DNA of 64,000 bases from Cryptomeria japonica. Its lineage: Eukaryota > Streptophyta > Pinopsida > Cupressales > Cupressaceae. The position numbers and the translations under genes are program-made. Under the pieces are notes generated by a model. It had not been told where the DNA came from. It was given only the letters and a program-made list of their open reading frames with translations, and made no database searches. The DNA is taken from assembly GCF_030272615.1 (NCBI RefSeq), contig NW_026729257.1:60308-124307 (forward strand), written 5' to 3'. Below are positions 22,330 to 34,719 of the stretch, piece after piece (positions within the stretch are counted from its first letter, which is position 1; each line of letters begins with the position of its first letter).

Positions 22330-23250
22330 CGTCGATATTTGTTCACCCAAAAATGTGGTTCTATCTTCATTGGCATGTTAACTATCAGATACATCAACGA
22401 CAGGGGAAGAGGAAGCAATAGCATTGTCCTCAGGTGACCTAGTCATAGCTTTACATTTTCTTGCATAATTCTTAAGGCAATAGCTTCAAGGGATACTAGT
22501 AATGTTTTATATTTAGCTTGTGTCGATTTAGGGCTAATGTCCATCATTGGTGGGGGTGTGTAATAACCCAACATCACTTTTTGCCTCTTAGAAAAGAAGA
22601 GGAGACCATTGCATAAGAAAATAGCATTGGAAGATGATGGAGCTTCATCTATGAATACAATTTTAATTTGGGAGCTATTAGGTGGCAATAAATTTTGATC
22701 ATGGTCTTGAGAAGGGTTATGGGTTATGGGAAGAATGGGCTTGATAACAAGGTATTCTCCGGATAGTAATTGTAAAAGGCATAAATTAAACCTTGGTGTA
22801 AGGGTGGATTAGTCCCTTCTATAGCAGACTTCTCTAAAGATGAAAATGAAAGTTAAGAAAAATTAACAAATATTTGATGTCTTAAGTGGCTAAGTAGGAG
22901 AAAATGATACACATGTCTAGCCACAAACTGTCCGTCCAAAATGAAATTTTTTCCAGGTGGTAACTTACAACACCTCATGGAGTTGGTAAATATTTCTCGA
23001 TAAAACTATTATTGTGTCTTTTTAGTGTATTTCCATGTTCAACGAACATTGACATATAATCCTCATAAGTATAATTTTGGCTTAATTGAGGGACTTTCTC
23101 ACCAAAAAACTTCAAACCAGTCACTTAGATTATCAATTTTTCCAACACCTCCTCTTGAGGTATTATTATGAGAACATGTCTATATACTTTATCCTTTTGT
23201 CATTTCTAATGCTTTTGTGTTATTTTGTAAGTATGATATTGCATGTCTTT
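22330..23250 (-). pseudogene. Second copy of the LDG/YHF-domain ORF, broken
   Basis: The minus-strand reading gives YTYEDYMSMFVEHGNTL (near 23075-23025), FIEKYLPTP, then ILDGQF (near 22935), YHFLLLSHLRH, and LHQGLIYAFYNYYP (near 22800-22760), with frameshifts and stops. Block order and spacing match the plus-strand ORF at 3484-3660 (LDGRY, YHF, LNHFRH, LHKGLI). The downstream part (22443-22688) is open and Ser/Pro-rich. I cannot name the family. It ends where the plus-strand LTR begins, so that LTR element probably inserted into it. Confidence 0.5.
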
Positions 23251-25124
23251 GTTTGAGATCCTTATTTTATCATAACAAATTATGTTTGCCTTGTGGCCCC
23301 CATTTGTTAGTCCACTCCTAGATATCTAGATTCTCACTATGCCTATATTAGATACACATCCCTAATAAGTGTTAGATTGAATATTACATATCCTAATAAG
23401 GTTTTGTATCCTGATTCCTAGTAGTTTGAGGACATAATATTATTATAATAATATGAAGACATTACAATTATATTATTATTTACAATACAATATAAATTGA
23501 TAAAAATACAATATTTAAGATTATTGTGCAATTAATGATTTAATAAAATAATAATAATAAAATATCTTAATAATCATAATATAAGATAATATAAATTAAT
23601 GTAATGGAGCCTCCTTCTTCTAGTTCAAGTTGTGGGCATTTGGATCCCTCCTCATCCTCGGGTACCCCTATCCTCCCTAGTTTTTTGGATGGTGGTTAGG
23701 GGTTTTAAGGTTTTAGGGGATTTTTTTTTAGTGTCTTAACTATATTGTTCATTTGATTTATGTTTTTCATGATCAATCTAGTTAGTTTCTAAATTATCAA
23801 AATTTTCTAATGTTTTTAAAAAATTTCAAATATTAATATAAATATCATCAGCTATGGCCTTTTAATATAAGATAATATAACAATAAATTAATATTAAGTA
23901 CAATACAATATGAATATATGTTGATTTTTTTTATGTAAATTATTAAATATGATTGACTTGTGGTAAGAAAGGTCAAGAAAAATTTCAAAAATATATCTAA
24001 TAATCACCCTAACAATACCTTTCACCCTCAACACAATTATAAATCTAATAATTTTTAAACTCTAATTCAAACCTAACTAAATGCTAAAAAAAAATCAACT
24101 AAGTCTAACTTTAATCAAACCTTGACTCTAGTCATAAGCCTAAGTGAAAAAGTAACTTTTATTAAACTCTATTTATAATCCTAGTTGAAACCAAACATAA
24201 GTGAACCCTAATAATAACTAATACCCTAAATTGGATTTAACCCTTACTCTAATTAAACCATAATTCTCACCATGGCTAAACAATAATTTATATTGAACTC
24301 CAAATTTTACCATAAATAGGCCCTAACAGTTATTAAAACATAACTCAAGGTTAAATGTAACCCTAAAATTGATTAAATAGTCATTACAATATTATTGCAA
24401 TTGTATATATACCTCTATGTTTTTAATTAAAAATATTATCAATATTTTTCACAAATTAAAGTATTTTAATTATATATATAACATTAAGTCTCTAATATTA
24501 TAATTATATATATAACTATAATATTAATAGATTAATATTAAGATGCAAACCAAGTTTAAACATAATCTTAAATTTGATTACAAAATAATTCTAATTGAAT
24601 AATGCTAACACAAATCTAACTTCAATCCTAACCTATCTCAAATAAAATTCTAAACTAAACCTAATACTACCATTATTTCAAACATCAATAGTAATACTAA
24701 TTATATATAATATAATCCTAATATAAGATAATGAAGTATTACAAATAATATTACTAATAACATTTATTCATTAAAAACATAGAGTTATATATACAATTAA
24801 AATAGTATTAATCTATATACATTAGATACATTTTATCTGCAATGTATACCATAAAATCAAACTTTTTATATCTTTCCACATACTTTATATCTAGATTATA
24901 TTTAAGACATATATCCTAGTAAATATGATTTAGTTTATTCAAAAATAAATAAAAAATAAAAATTAAATCAAATTATTTGATGTTCATTACCTGTATTTAT
25001 CTAGATATTCAATTATTAACCACATTATTCTTTATCACCTCTAATAATTTATTATCAATTACCTTACATTTAATTAAGTTCTAATAAGATGAATCTTAAA
25101 CTTCTAACAAGCACCACGTAGTTG
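23251..25124. other. AT-rich spacer without genes; diffuse CCTAA-type motifs
   Basis: No coding frame of note. Simple AT-rich sequence dominates. Between about 24000 and 24700 the plus strand repeatedly shows CCCTAA, CCTAAC or ACTCTAATTAAACC at irregular 10-40 base intervals, a decayed C/A-rich repeat. Confidence 0.6.
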
Positions 25125-25142
25125 CTAGTATTTGTTGTTGTT
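25125..25142. repeat. 18-bp target-site duplication (left) of retroposon
   Basis: CTAGTATTTGTTGTTGTT is identical to 26202-26219. The length and the adjoining A-rich tail (minus strand) are typical of target-primed reverse transcription by LINE machinery. Confidence 0.93.
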
Positions 25143-26201
25143 TTTTAATATGGGAAAACAGGTTTTGATGGGTCCCTGAAACCCAGTACAGTCAGAAAAT
25201 CAAAAGATAAACATTACAACATAGCAAAAAGACAGCAAACAAAAGAAAGACAGCTGGCAAACCAAACACCAACAAACTATAGAACGCGGATTACAGACCA
25301 AAAAAAGACTGACAGTAGTCCAAGCTTAGGTTAATTTCTAAAGCATCTCCACCACTTCAAGCTCCATTTGTTCCATGTTGTCCGTTGCCCGCTTAATCTC
25401 CACATTCTCCTTACTATGGCTTTGCATCCTTTTAGTGCTTGCTCTCATTCTTCTCCCTAGCCCTGTGTCCCTATCATCTGGGGTGTCATCCTTAACATCA
25501 ATAATACCCACCGCGACCTTATCCCCTTGGTAGTTCTCTAGCTTGCAGATAAGGGCTTTCATGCTAGCCAAGGCAGCCTTTAGAATCTTGTGGCTTTGTT
25601 CCCCTATTTTTTTGAGCATTTTCTCAATACCATCAAGTCTCTTTTCAGTTTCTCCTGCTTTGTTTTCCAAGCCAAGAAAGCTTTTATGGTTGGCATTGAT
25701 AATCTCCTCAGTGTTACCAATCGCCTTGGTGAGCTCATTGAGACATTCTGGAAGGGAATTAAACTTTTTGGAGCCTAAAGATTGTAATGTCTTGATTTTC
25801 TCTGCTTCTTGAGCTTGCTTGGTTTTGATGCCATCAATTTCCTTATACACCCAGCTAAGCACTTGTTTGAGGCTTTCCATTCTTTTATTGATGCAGAGAT
25901 CAATATTTAAGTGATTCTCTTCCTGGTTCTTATCACCAGTAGTGTTAAGTTTAACCTCCAGGCCAACCTCCCTGTCCTCAGAGCTCTGAGCTTCTTTCGT
26001 TGTTGTGTCCTCCCCCATTAATCCCTTCTCCATTAAATCAGTCCTGAGAGGCAACCGGTCCATGGTGCCTGCTTCCTTGCTTTTAGAATTCTTCTTTTTA
26101 TGCTTTGGGTTCACAAGGGTTTGGAACTCCTCACTTCCAGTGTCCATGTCATTGTCAATCCCATACTCCTCCTCACACCAACTATCATCCTCCGCTCTCT
26201 A
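25143..26201 (-). mobile_element. Compact 1.06-kb retroposon with coiled-coil ORF
   Basis: The insert is bounded by perfect 18-bp duplications and, on the minus strand, ends in a short A-rich tail. It has one ORF and a roughly 190-base 3' region, but no reverse transcriptase. The frame is open right from the 5' junction, suggesting 5' truncation of a longer transcript. Its 3' terminal 45 bases resemble those of the unit at 2940-4752, so the two belong to one superfamily moved in trans or by its own LINE parent. Confidence 0.88.
25338..26198 (-). CDS. Coiled-coil protein, intact but 5'-truncated retroposon ORF
   Basis: The frame is open from the insertion boundary (reading RAEDDSWCEEEYGIDND before the first Met at 26147) to a stop at 25338, about 286 residues. 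After a Lys-rich N-terminus (HKKKNSK) come acidic residues. A long helix-forming region follows with heptad-like spacing (EGIKTKQAQEAEKIKTL-type and ETEKRLDGIEKMLKKIGEQ), then a basic GLGRRMRASTKRM patch near the end. There are no stops, unlike almost every other ORF here, so the insertion may be younger. It may resemble a LINE ORF1-type RNA-binding coiled coil, but no zinc knuckle is seen and the family is not identified. Expression is unsupported. Confidence 0.55.
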   Translation of the reverse strand, partial: RAEDDSWCEEEYGIDNDMDTGSEEFQTLVNPKHKKKNSKSKEAGTMDRLPLRTDLMEKGLMGEDTTTKEAQSSEDREVGLEVKLNTTGDKNQEENHLNIDLCINKRMESLKQVLSWVYKEIDGIKTKQAQEAEKIKTLQSLGSKKFNSLPECLNELTKAIGNTEEIINANHKSFLGLENKAGETEKRLDGIEKMLKKIGEQSHKILKAALASMKALICKLENYQGDKVAVGIIDVKDDTPDDRDTGLGRRMRASTKRMQSHSKENVEIKRATDNMEQMELEVVEML

Positions 26202-26219
26202 CTAGTATTTGTTGTTGTT
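26202..26219. repeat. 18-bp target-site duplication (right) of retroposon
   Basis: CTAGTATTTGTTGTTGTT, identical to the left copy at 25125-25142, sits just outside the 5' end of the minus-strand element. Confidence 0.93.
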
Positions 26220-26599
26220 AGTTTTCTAGTTAATTGTAATTGTAATCTTAAAAATAGATGTAATTTTAATTTTAATTATAATAAATTAATTATAATTATA
26301 ATTATAGTTTTTTAATAAATTAATTATTAAATGTAATTATTATTTTTTTAAAGCAAAAGTGGCAAGTCAATGAAATATATTAATATTAATAATAATAATA
26401 CCTAGTTCAAGGGCTCCTAGATGAAAGAACCAGTGAAGAAAACCTCTATTCCTTGCCCAAATTACAATAAATAGAAGACCAGTGAGCTAAAAGACCTACC
26501 TCTAGCAAAATATATAGAGTTATTACAAAATTGGCTCCCATGAGCCCCATCTGGTACATGTTACATCAAATCAAATACCTCAAGAGGATGACTAACCTA

Positions 26600-28110
26600 T
26601 TATATACATGACAGAAAAGACTAAGCAATCAACTTATAACCTGTACATTGGACAAGGAAAAAAGCCTACACATAAAGTAAGGACTATATGGATAACATAA
26701 TCAAGCTTCATAGAACAGGAGCTTACTTCGGCCTTATAATATTTAACCAAAATTGAACAGAACAATTCTACAAAACCTTGCTCAATCTTCAAATGTCTAC
26801 GCTTAGGTTCATAAATTTTGCACATTGACCAAAGAAAAGAAAAACAGTTTGTAGGACCCAACTCATTCTTCCATTAGGAATGCACTGGCTGAAAAATACT
26901 ACAAAAAAGACCAAAACTTAGGTGAAGCAAGTACAAAAATTCACCTCATTCTTCCATTGGCTACGATCCAATATCAGAACAATCATGAATGCTCAAATAG
27001 GCCAAAGAAGTTGTAACTCCCTCAATAGATACAGAAAATGATCGATGCAGATGATTTACTTGTCCAAATGCAAACCTTGGAGGTGGTGTATCACAAAAAA
27101 CCTGTTGCAAATCATCTTTCACTGATTGTATGATCTGTTGATTAGTAGAAGATGGACTTGATGTGCCATGGTTGTGCCCTAGAATTTCCAAATTTCATGC
27201 ATCTTTGTAAAAAATTTACTCTTCATTTCTAAACTCAAAACTCTACCCACATTCCTAGAAATTAACTGGAAGAATCTAACAATCTGAAGAAGCAAAGAGC
27301 ATTTTATACTATCATATATTAAAATAAACTCCTCTTGACTCTGGAAAATGTGCTTAGGAAATAACCCCGCCCACATTAGCATGGCCATTCCAAAGATCAT
27401 ACTCATGAATGGCCTCCAAAAGTTTATTATCATCCATTTATTCCAACCTTATAGTTTTGTACATAATATTTTGTAATGGAATCCAGGATTGCAGAACATC
27501 AACTACATTGGAGAGGAAAATAGATACCAGATGAGCAGGAAAAATGAACATTTTTTCTTGGGGGTATAGAATTTCATCACTAATGATCCGTTGGATACTC
27601 CTCTTACAATGTTGGCAATCGATTTTAAAGACAAGACACAGATGCTCCTTTGTATTGTGATCTTCAAATGCCTTCTCCCAAGCTAAAATCTTCAAGCATA
27701 CTCTAAAATTTTGCAGGGCATACTCTATTTTGCACCAAGTAGAAACATGAAACGAAAGGAAGAAACCAAGAATTTGAAGCACAAACACTTCGCTATGTGA
27801 AGAAAAAAGAGAATACACAGCTTTATATTTACGAGAATAACAATGCAAAGAGTCCAATTAGGGAAAGCATCATTAAATATTATTAGCTTCATAATTATTA
27901 CATGGACAACCCATTCCATATGAACATATGAACAAAATTTGAGTGGATCGGCATGTGTCAACTTAGCGAAAATATGAACGGAAATCGATGTGAAGAAATC
28001 TGCCGAAGGTGTGAGATGTAAATGGAAGGACAACTACAACCATGAGATACTTATTAGGGTTGGAAAATATCCTACCAAAGTACAGCTAGCATTGAATTGT
28101 ACAATAATTA
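26600..28110 (-). other. Unidentified 1.5-kb segment in the LINE 3' region
   Basis: Between the RNase H end and the LINE tail, several minus-strand frames (27438-27857, 27725-28033, 26961-27191) read like protein rather than random sequence, for example CLVFKIDCQHCKRSIQRI and ILGHNHGTSSPSSTNQQII. Breaks separate them. The segment could be a transduced or captured host transcript, or an unrelated older sequence. I cannot identify the product. Confidence 0.3.
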
Positions 28111-28429
28111 GGAGATCGTCCAAAGAGCGGTGGATTTTTGTTAACATAATATGTATGCATTATCAATAAGGAGCTCAAAAAATAGAGCTATTATTAAAGA
28201 TAAGTAAACTGATAAATTTTACTTAACAACAAACTTCCTTAGAAGATTGAAGTTGGTAGATTAGTGATTTTTTCATGCACTAAGTGATCTTTTCTATCAA
28301 GTATGGGTATAACAGCGACCATAAATCAACAATATACCTTTTCTAAATTAATGACCTCTGAAAATAAAGGGAAGGCTTCAATTTTAAGATGCATCAATGT
28401 AGAATCCACTTCAAACTTATCACAACCCA

Positions 28430-28832
28430 TATTTGCTAGGATAACTGCTACTCAATTACCTTCCCTGAATATGTGAGATATGGAATATTCTTCGAAAGAA
28501 TCCAATAACGCCTAGGCTTGGTGTAAAATATAAGAAATCCTCCAGTTAAAAGAATATCTAGATATGCAAGCCTTAATTATAATAGACAAATCTCCTTCAA
28601 TATGGATCTTATTAAACCTCAATTTTTTAAGCAATGTCAAACCAGATAATAGAGAAAGAGATTTAGCCATATTGTTCATCCCAGGAGGAATAGAAGAAGC
28701 TTTGAATGCCAACAGATATCCTAAATGATCTCTAATGCAAATTCCTATCCCTGAATCACTTTGGTTACCTCTAGATGAGCCATCAAAATTTAATTTCATT
28801 AATCCAACCGATGGGGGTTGCCAATTGACCAA
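28430..28832 (-). pseudogene. LINE RNase H domain, degenerate
   Basis: The minus strand reads LMKLNFDGSSRGNQSDSGIG (first catalytic Asp) and IRDHLGYLLAF. The expected E of the AEA helix is replaced in NNMAKSLSLLSGL, and IHIEGDLSIIIKACI holds the next Asp. The C-terminal REGN-VAVILANMG continues to about 28430 with a stop. Typical length and order for plant LINEs. Confidence 0.85.
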
Positions 28833-29823
28833 AGATCTGTTAATTGGATGTTTACCCTGCCCATTTGAAGCAATAAAGGATGGGATAGATATGCCTTTTG
28901 ATTCCTTTGCAATAGAGAAGCAACTTGTCTAAAAATTCTCTTGTTCTTTTCCCACCAGATTGATCATATGACTGTCGTTGGAATACATTTCCATATACAT
29001 GCAAAAATAGAATAGGCCACGACTAGAATAGCTCCCATAAAGTATAAGACAATGGCATTGACAAATTAAGTTTCTTCAAAACAAAAGACCAACATTGTTA
29101 AGCAAAAGGACACCTTAGGAGCAAGTGATCAATAGTTTCAGTCTCCTCCTTGCATATTACACAATTAAATGAGTTTTCAATGTGTAATTTTTCCAATTTG
29201 TCACTTGTTAAAATCCTCTTTCTTAATGCTAACCAGGCAAAGCAACCAACTTTAGGTAAAACAACACTATTTCAGCAGAAGGAGAAGACCCTACTCTTAG
29301 TATGTTGAATTTCCATATGATGTACAACCTTATAAACATTTTTAATTGAATATTTACCATCATGTGCAGGGAACCAAATCAACTTATTTTCTTGATTTGT
29401 GATGTATACCCTTCTAGTTGATAATATCTCCCAAAGACAAGCTTTTTGGTCATCTTTGATGGGCAATTCCAAAGGGTCCTTCCAAATGACTTTACCTAAG
29501 AAGAGTTCAACTCCACTTACAAACTCAATAAAAAAAGGACCCCAACAAGTTTTAATGGTCAAAATAACTTCCAATAAAAGATCTATATGTTTCAATGGTG
29601 GGAATCCATTCCAAGAATCCTCCTGAAACTGAATTCTCTCGCCATTATGAACCTCCCAAGACACACATCTTGTAACAACCTCTCTACAAGACATCATAAA
29701 ATTCCAAACAGTTGATCCCTTCAGGGGATCAACGATAGTGATAACTCGAGAAGGATTGAAAGAGTCCAAGTACTTTTCTTGCATAATTTTACACCACTTA
29801 GTTTCTAGTTTAGTGACCATTTT
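28833..29823 (-). pseudogene. LINE connection region (zf-RVT), degenerate
   Basis: The frame 29820-29272 reads TKWCKIMQEKYL, GSTVWNFMMSCREVV, WEVHNGERIQFQEDSWNG and DGKYSIKNVYKVV, all typical of the plant LINE region between RT and RNase H. A zinc-binding part with cysteine and SHLLL-like residues is expected between 29270 and 29100 and is only partly readable. Stops at 29272 and beyond. Confidence 0.8.
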
Positions 29824-31045
29824 CTATACAAGCTTACCCCCAAAAGTTGTGTTTCTTTTTACAAGATCATGTAATCCTACTCCCCTTCCTCGTTTATCAT
29901 GTGTCATTTCCTTTAAGGATATAAGAGGTACTTTCTTCTCTTCCAACATGTTGTCCCTCCATAAGAATCCTCTGATCAACTTTTCAATCTGAAGTATGAC
30001 TTCAGTAGGAGCTTTAAGGACCGACATGTGGTAGTTGGGAATAGCTAATAAGATTGATTTAATGAGGAGTAATCTATCTGATAGAGACAACCAGGGGGCC
30101 TTCCATGATGAGATAGAATTCTTGATTCTTTCAACAATAGCTTTCCAATAAGATGTTATATTAAAGCCCACCAAAAAGGGAATACCTACGTACATAGAAG
30201 GTAAAACTTCCTGAGAGAAACCCAAAACATTAACAATTTTTCTTGTTACCACAACATTTGTATTGAAGACATAAATCTTAGATTTTAGGGCATTTACCCT
30301 TTGACTCGAGACTGCCATGTAAAGATCCAATATTTTTTTAATTTGCTTTGCCTCATGGACATTTGATTTTTCAAATAATAGTGTGCCATCAGCAAATAAG
30401 GAGTGCGTAACTGAAATGGAGGTTCCATCAATATGAGCTCCCATCTAGAGCCCTCGTTTATTTCTAGCCTTAATGATTCTACTAAAAGCTTCAGCCATGA
30501 TTATTAACAGTGAAGGGGACAAGGGATCACCTTGTCTAACTCCTTGGTAGGCAGCAAAAAAACCAATTCGAACACCATTAATTATGACCAAAGAGTATGC
30601 TCTTGATACACAAGCTCTAATCCACTTACACCCTTTCTCATCAAAGCCAAATTTACATAAGACTTTAAAGAGAAAGGACCAGTTAAGTCTATCATATGCT
30701 TTCATCATGTCTGGCTTTACTACAAATATTGATGCATGATTAGAGTTTATAGAATGCAAAACTTCATGATCAACTAATGCACCTTCCATAGTTTTTTTCC
30801 CTGGCACAAAACCACCTTGTTCAGGAGATATAATTATAGTGATCAATTTTTGCAGTCTCAAATAAATGGCCTTGGTAAGAATCTTGTATATTTTATTGCA
30901 GAGTGAAATGGGCCTAAATTCTGCAAATATTTTAGGCTCCTTAATCTTAGGAATAATAGCAATGTTTGTGGCATTAAAATTTCTAAGGACAGAAGTACTT
31001 TTTCTTGACTCTTCCAAGACAACCAATAACTCAAAACACATAACA
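29824..31045 (-). pseudogene. LINE reverse transcriptase, nearly full domain, inactive
   Basis: The minus-strand frame from 31041 reads NIAIIPKIKEPKIFAEFRPISLCN, QGGFVPGKKT, DMMKAYDRLNWSFL and YQGVRQGDPLSPSLLIIMAEAFSRII, then a single stop at about 30445. The next part opens with SVTHSLFADGTLLF, where the catalytic FADD is FADG, so polymerase activity is lost. GIPFLVGFN and the thumb-like helices follow to 29824. The frame is otherwise well kept. Confidence 0.92.
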
Positions 31046-31078
31046 TCCCAACATTTTTGGAAAAAGAGGGTTGTAAAT

Positions 31079-34000
31079 TTATTATTATTATTTTATTTTT
31101 ACAATATATTATGTTTATAATATGTTAAAAATTTATAATAAATTTGTTGTAAATGTAATATATCAAAATTTATATTTAGTAAACTTGATAGATTTATTGA
31201 TAATATGTTAATTTATAATATATCAAGTTTACAAAAGATTTAATGTTAACTTTTAATATATTTTAAATTTAATAAATTCATTGAGATTGTAAAGTTGATT
31301 AATTAAAGAATAATAATAATTGCTTTTAATGATTAATGTATTGTAAATATTTATTAATCTTTAAATTCAACTTATCAATAACCACTTTTCATATATATAA
31401 TTTTCATCATTAAAAATTCATAATAGCAATCTAAGTTCTATTCACATATTGTAAATTTAATAGATTTATTTTTAGTGGCTAATTACTTTATTCCTATTTT
31501 ATATATTTTGCAAAAATAAAAAGAAATATCAACAACTTATTATTATAATGCTACCTAAATAGTTTTCATGATATTTATTAGATTATCAAAAATTTCCTGT
31601 AACAGCTAAATTGTTAATTTTTATTTATTCAAATTATTATATTGTTAATTTAATTAATAAGATGTAAAATTTTCAAACCAATTAGATTGGAGAAAACTAA
31701 TTTCTATAATTTAGAAATTTAAAAATTATGCATCTTAATTTTATAAAAATTTAAAAACTTATAAAAATAAATCATGGTTCTAATTGGTGGAGAAATAATT
31801 AGAAACTTAAAAATTATGCATCTTAATTTTATAAAAAAATTTAAAAAGTATATAAAAAAAATAATCATGGTTCTAATTGGTGGAGAAATAATTGAGTTTT
31901 ATGAGTTAAAAAAAATAATGACAACCGAAACGGCAAGTACTAATAACATAAAAAAAAAAGGTTAGTAATACTGTTCTAGTTTCTTGTAAATACCACCACA
32001 AAAATAGAAATGGTTGTGGTTGTGTACATTATATAGGGCAGAGGGACAGTAGTCATTACAGCTAACTTCGTCAATAGTTAGTCGTCACATGGAATATCGT
32101 AAGACCTTCATTTTTTACTAAGGTTTGAAGGTGTGACTCATCATGTAACTTGTCACTTTTTAAAGACTCAACCAAAACTTAATCTAAAATTGCCTAGTAA
32201 TTGAAAAAGTATATATCATTTCTTGTTAGTAAAATATCATATTTTTATTTAGAGTATAACTTATATGCAACATAAATGGACCAAATACATATTAGTATCC
32301 TTAAATATTTGTTATCTCTAACTTGTAAATCCAACATAAATGGATCAATAGTTGAACAAAAAAAAAATTGTTGCGATAGAAAAAACTCATTTATTATATA
32401 AAATACAACTTATATCCAACAGAAATGGACCAATAGTCGAACACTAAAACTTGTTGAAAATCCTTCTCATTTCATGGAAAACTACAAGATATTTTTTGTG
32501 CTCACCTTGTATATTTGTGATGGGACAAATTACTAATATGAAATACTCTAATGAATATACATTGCTACCCCAATAGTTCTACACGTAGGAATACTATACA
32601 GGCTCTTATGTGTTCAACTATAAGTCTATTTTGACCAAAATTTGGTTATTTTTTTATTTACATGTGGACTTGGTTATTTTTTTATTTACATGTGGACTAT
32701 TTATTTATAATATATAGTATAAATTTGTGGTAAGAGTGGATATTATAAGCACAATTGCTATAACAATTATTGGACCCCGTCCCTCTCCCCTAATCCTACG
32801 TTATTCCTATGCCATTCACACAAATATGATGATTTACTTGAAGTAAGGAAATTGATTGATGTGACCGGTACAGGTTCTTCTACCCAACCAAATGTTCGAA
32901 ATTTGTCATTCTCATCGTTTCAGACTTCATAGTTTATTCGTGTCATCTTGAATAGAATCTTGGTACCTACACATGCCTTTCACACTATTCATGAAGGAAA
33001 TGCGTTCAAACATTACTTTCTAAAAATTACAACTAAAAATACAGAAGTACGCAAATCATATTGCATGGAATTGCTGTACCTACACATGCCTTTAACACCG
33101 TCCATGAATGGAAACCAAAGAGCCTGCAATTAATTGGAATCAACTATTTATCCCAACGTGCCATTTTGTTTTGTGAACACTCCTTCGTTGAGCTTTGTTG
33201 ATGGTGTAGCGCAGTGAAGGTAACAGTAAGGTATTGGAGGCATCGGAAAAAGTGAGATTTCAGCATCTCGTGAATAACACGTACACTCTGCTGGAGGAGA
33301 TATCAGTGATAGGCGGAAGAATAACAAAAGCTACTCAACATAGGATCAAACTCATCCTTAGAAATACCAAACTCTTTCTCTTCTACCAGCCAAATTGAAG
33401 TTGTTCCGTATTCTTTCATTAATCTTTTCTTTTATTAAAATGTTTGAAGGTAGTAGAATCTTCACTAAATTATATTATTCATGATGATTGTGTTGTTATT
33501 TGAGAAGAGATTCTTAAGTGGTGTTATATAAAATTGTTTATTAAATTAAATAATAAGTAAAGTTAAGTTTATTTTGGTTGAATATCTTGTAATTTGAATG
33601 AAGATTGTGAAAATGTAAAATTATTTTATTTAGAAAAAAATTAAATTACATATTTTTGTATAAAAAAGTCATAAAATTCTAATATTATGAGATGCTTGTT
33701 TTTATTCTTTCCTTTTTCACTTCAATTTCACTTATTATAAAAAATTAATAAGATTCCATAAACATATCTTTTGTATGTAATAGATTAGTGCTTGGTTTGA
33801 GTTCAATATTTTATGAACATCCTATTGCTTTAATATATCTAAGTAGTTTTAAAAAACTAAATATTTTGATTATAATTTTGTTTTAAAAAAATATTTAAAG
33901 CTTATAATCTATTATTTTTAAAAGTGGGTAAATGGTTTTGATATAGAGCTATGAATTAGTGAGGTCACAAATGGGCACCTCATCTCCACTTAAACATTGA

Positions 34001-34700
34001 ACAATAATACTCTAGTGGGGTCTCAACCTAAATGGGAAGAACAACACCACCACAACTAATTTTTTATATTTTTTCTTGATTGGATTGATAGGCTGTCATA
34101 AGGTTGTCATATCTTTGAGAATGTTTATAAGCTTTGTTTTGGTTTGTTCAAAATTTGAATTTCTTTTGCAATAAACCTAGGAGAAACTATTTATTACATA
34201 GAAAAATGCATACATCAACATTCATTGATAGAGAAAAAATATAATAGTTTGTACTCTAATTAACTAATTAAGTTATTAAAAAAAAGTAATTTTTACTATT
34301 AAAATTTGAATAACATCTACATTTTTTTAAAATAATGATTCCAGCCCATGGTTTTTCATAAGATATATGAATGGTATTACTAATAAAATTAGCTTTCTAT
34401 GTTTTCTAATAGATACTCATATTTTTTTATGGTTGTTTGGCCCTCACTATAATATGTATTATATGATAAATTTTTAAGTATAAATTATGTGAAGGTTTTT
34501 AGTTGGTGGATATAAGGTTTAGCTCAACATTAATAATTGTCAATCTTTTCTTTTCTATCATATTTTTTGTAAAGATGAAAAAGTAGTAAAAACATCTTCC
34601 TACACTAATCTTGAGAGGAGATATGTGTAACTTTTTAAAAGTATAATTAAAAAATAGCACATAATTGTAGAAAAATGTATCAAAAACCTAAATAAATATA
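31079..34700. other. AT-rich spacer with small tandem duplications
   Basis: No convincing gene. There is an 88-93-base imperfect tandem duplication at about 31711-31893 and a perfect 28-base tandem duplication at 32643-32698. A dispersed pair sharing a GTACCTACACATGCCTTT core lies near 32961 and 33075. One short, less AT-rich open frame lies at 33208-33399. Confidence 0.6.
33208..33399 (+). other. Short open frame of unknown nature, possible exon relic
   Basis: A 62-residue frame contains VRFQHLVNNTYTLLEEISV and RIKLILRNTKLFLFYQPN. Base composition is visibly less AT-rich than the flanks. No start codon, splice pattern or family is apparent, so it may be chance. Confidence 0.2.
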
Positions 34701-34719
34701 AATAATAACATCAATATAA

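Larger units (their letters stand above)
26343..31078 (-). mobile_element. LINE on the minus strand, 5'-truncated
   Basis: RT, connection region and RNase H are readable from about 31045 down to 28430. A long 3' region then runs to an A-run at 26343-26351 (T-run on the plus strand). The segment just before it (26400-26480) looks like a plant LINE 3' end. The 5' end at about 31078 abuts TA-rich sequence. Both flanks carry ATTATTATTTT-like sequence that could be the target duplication, but low complexity makes this weak. Confidence 0.75.

Noticed and set aside
22108-22437. Plus-strand 109-residue frame
   Set aside because: It spans the end of the split LTR and its flank, so it cannot be an ancestral gene.
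26300-26360. Clean target duplication for the minus-strand LINE
   Set aside because: Both flanks are ATTATT-rich, so any match is expected by chance.
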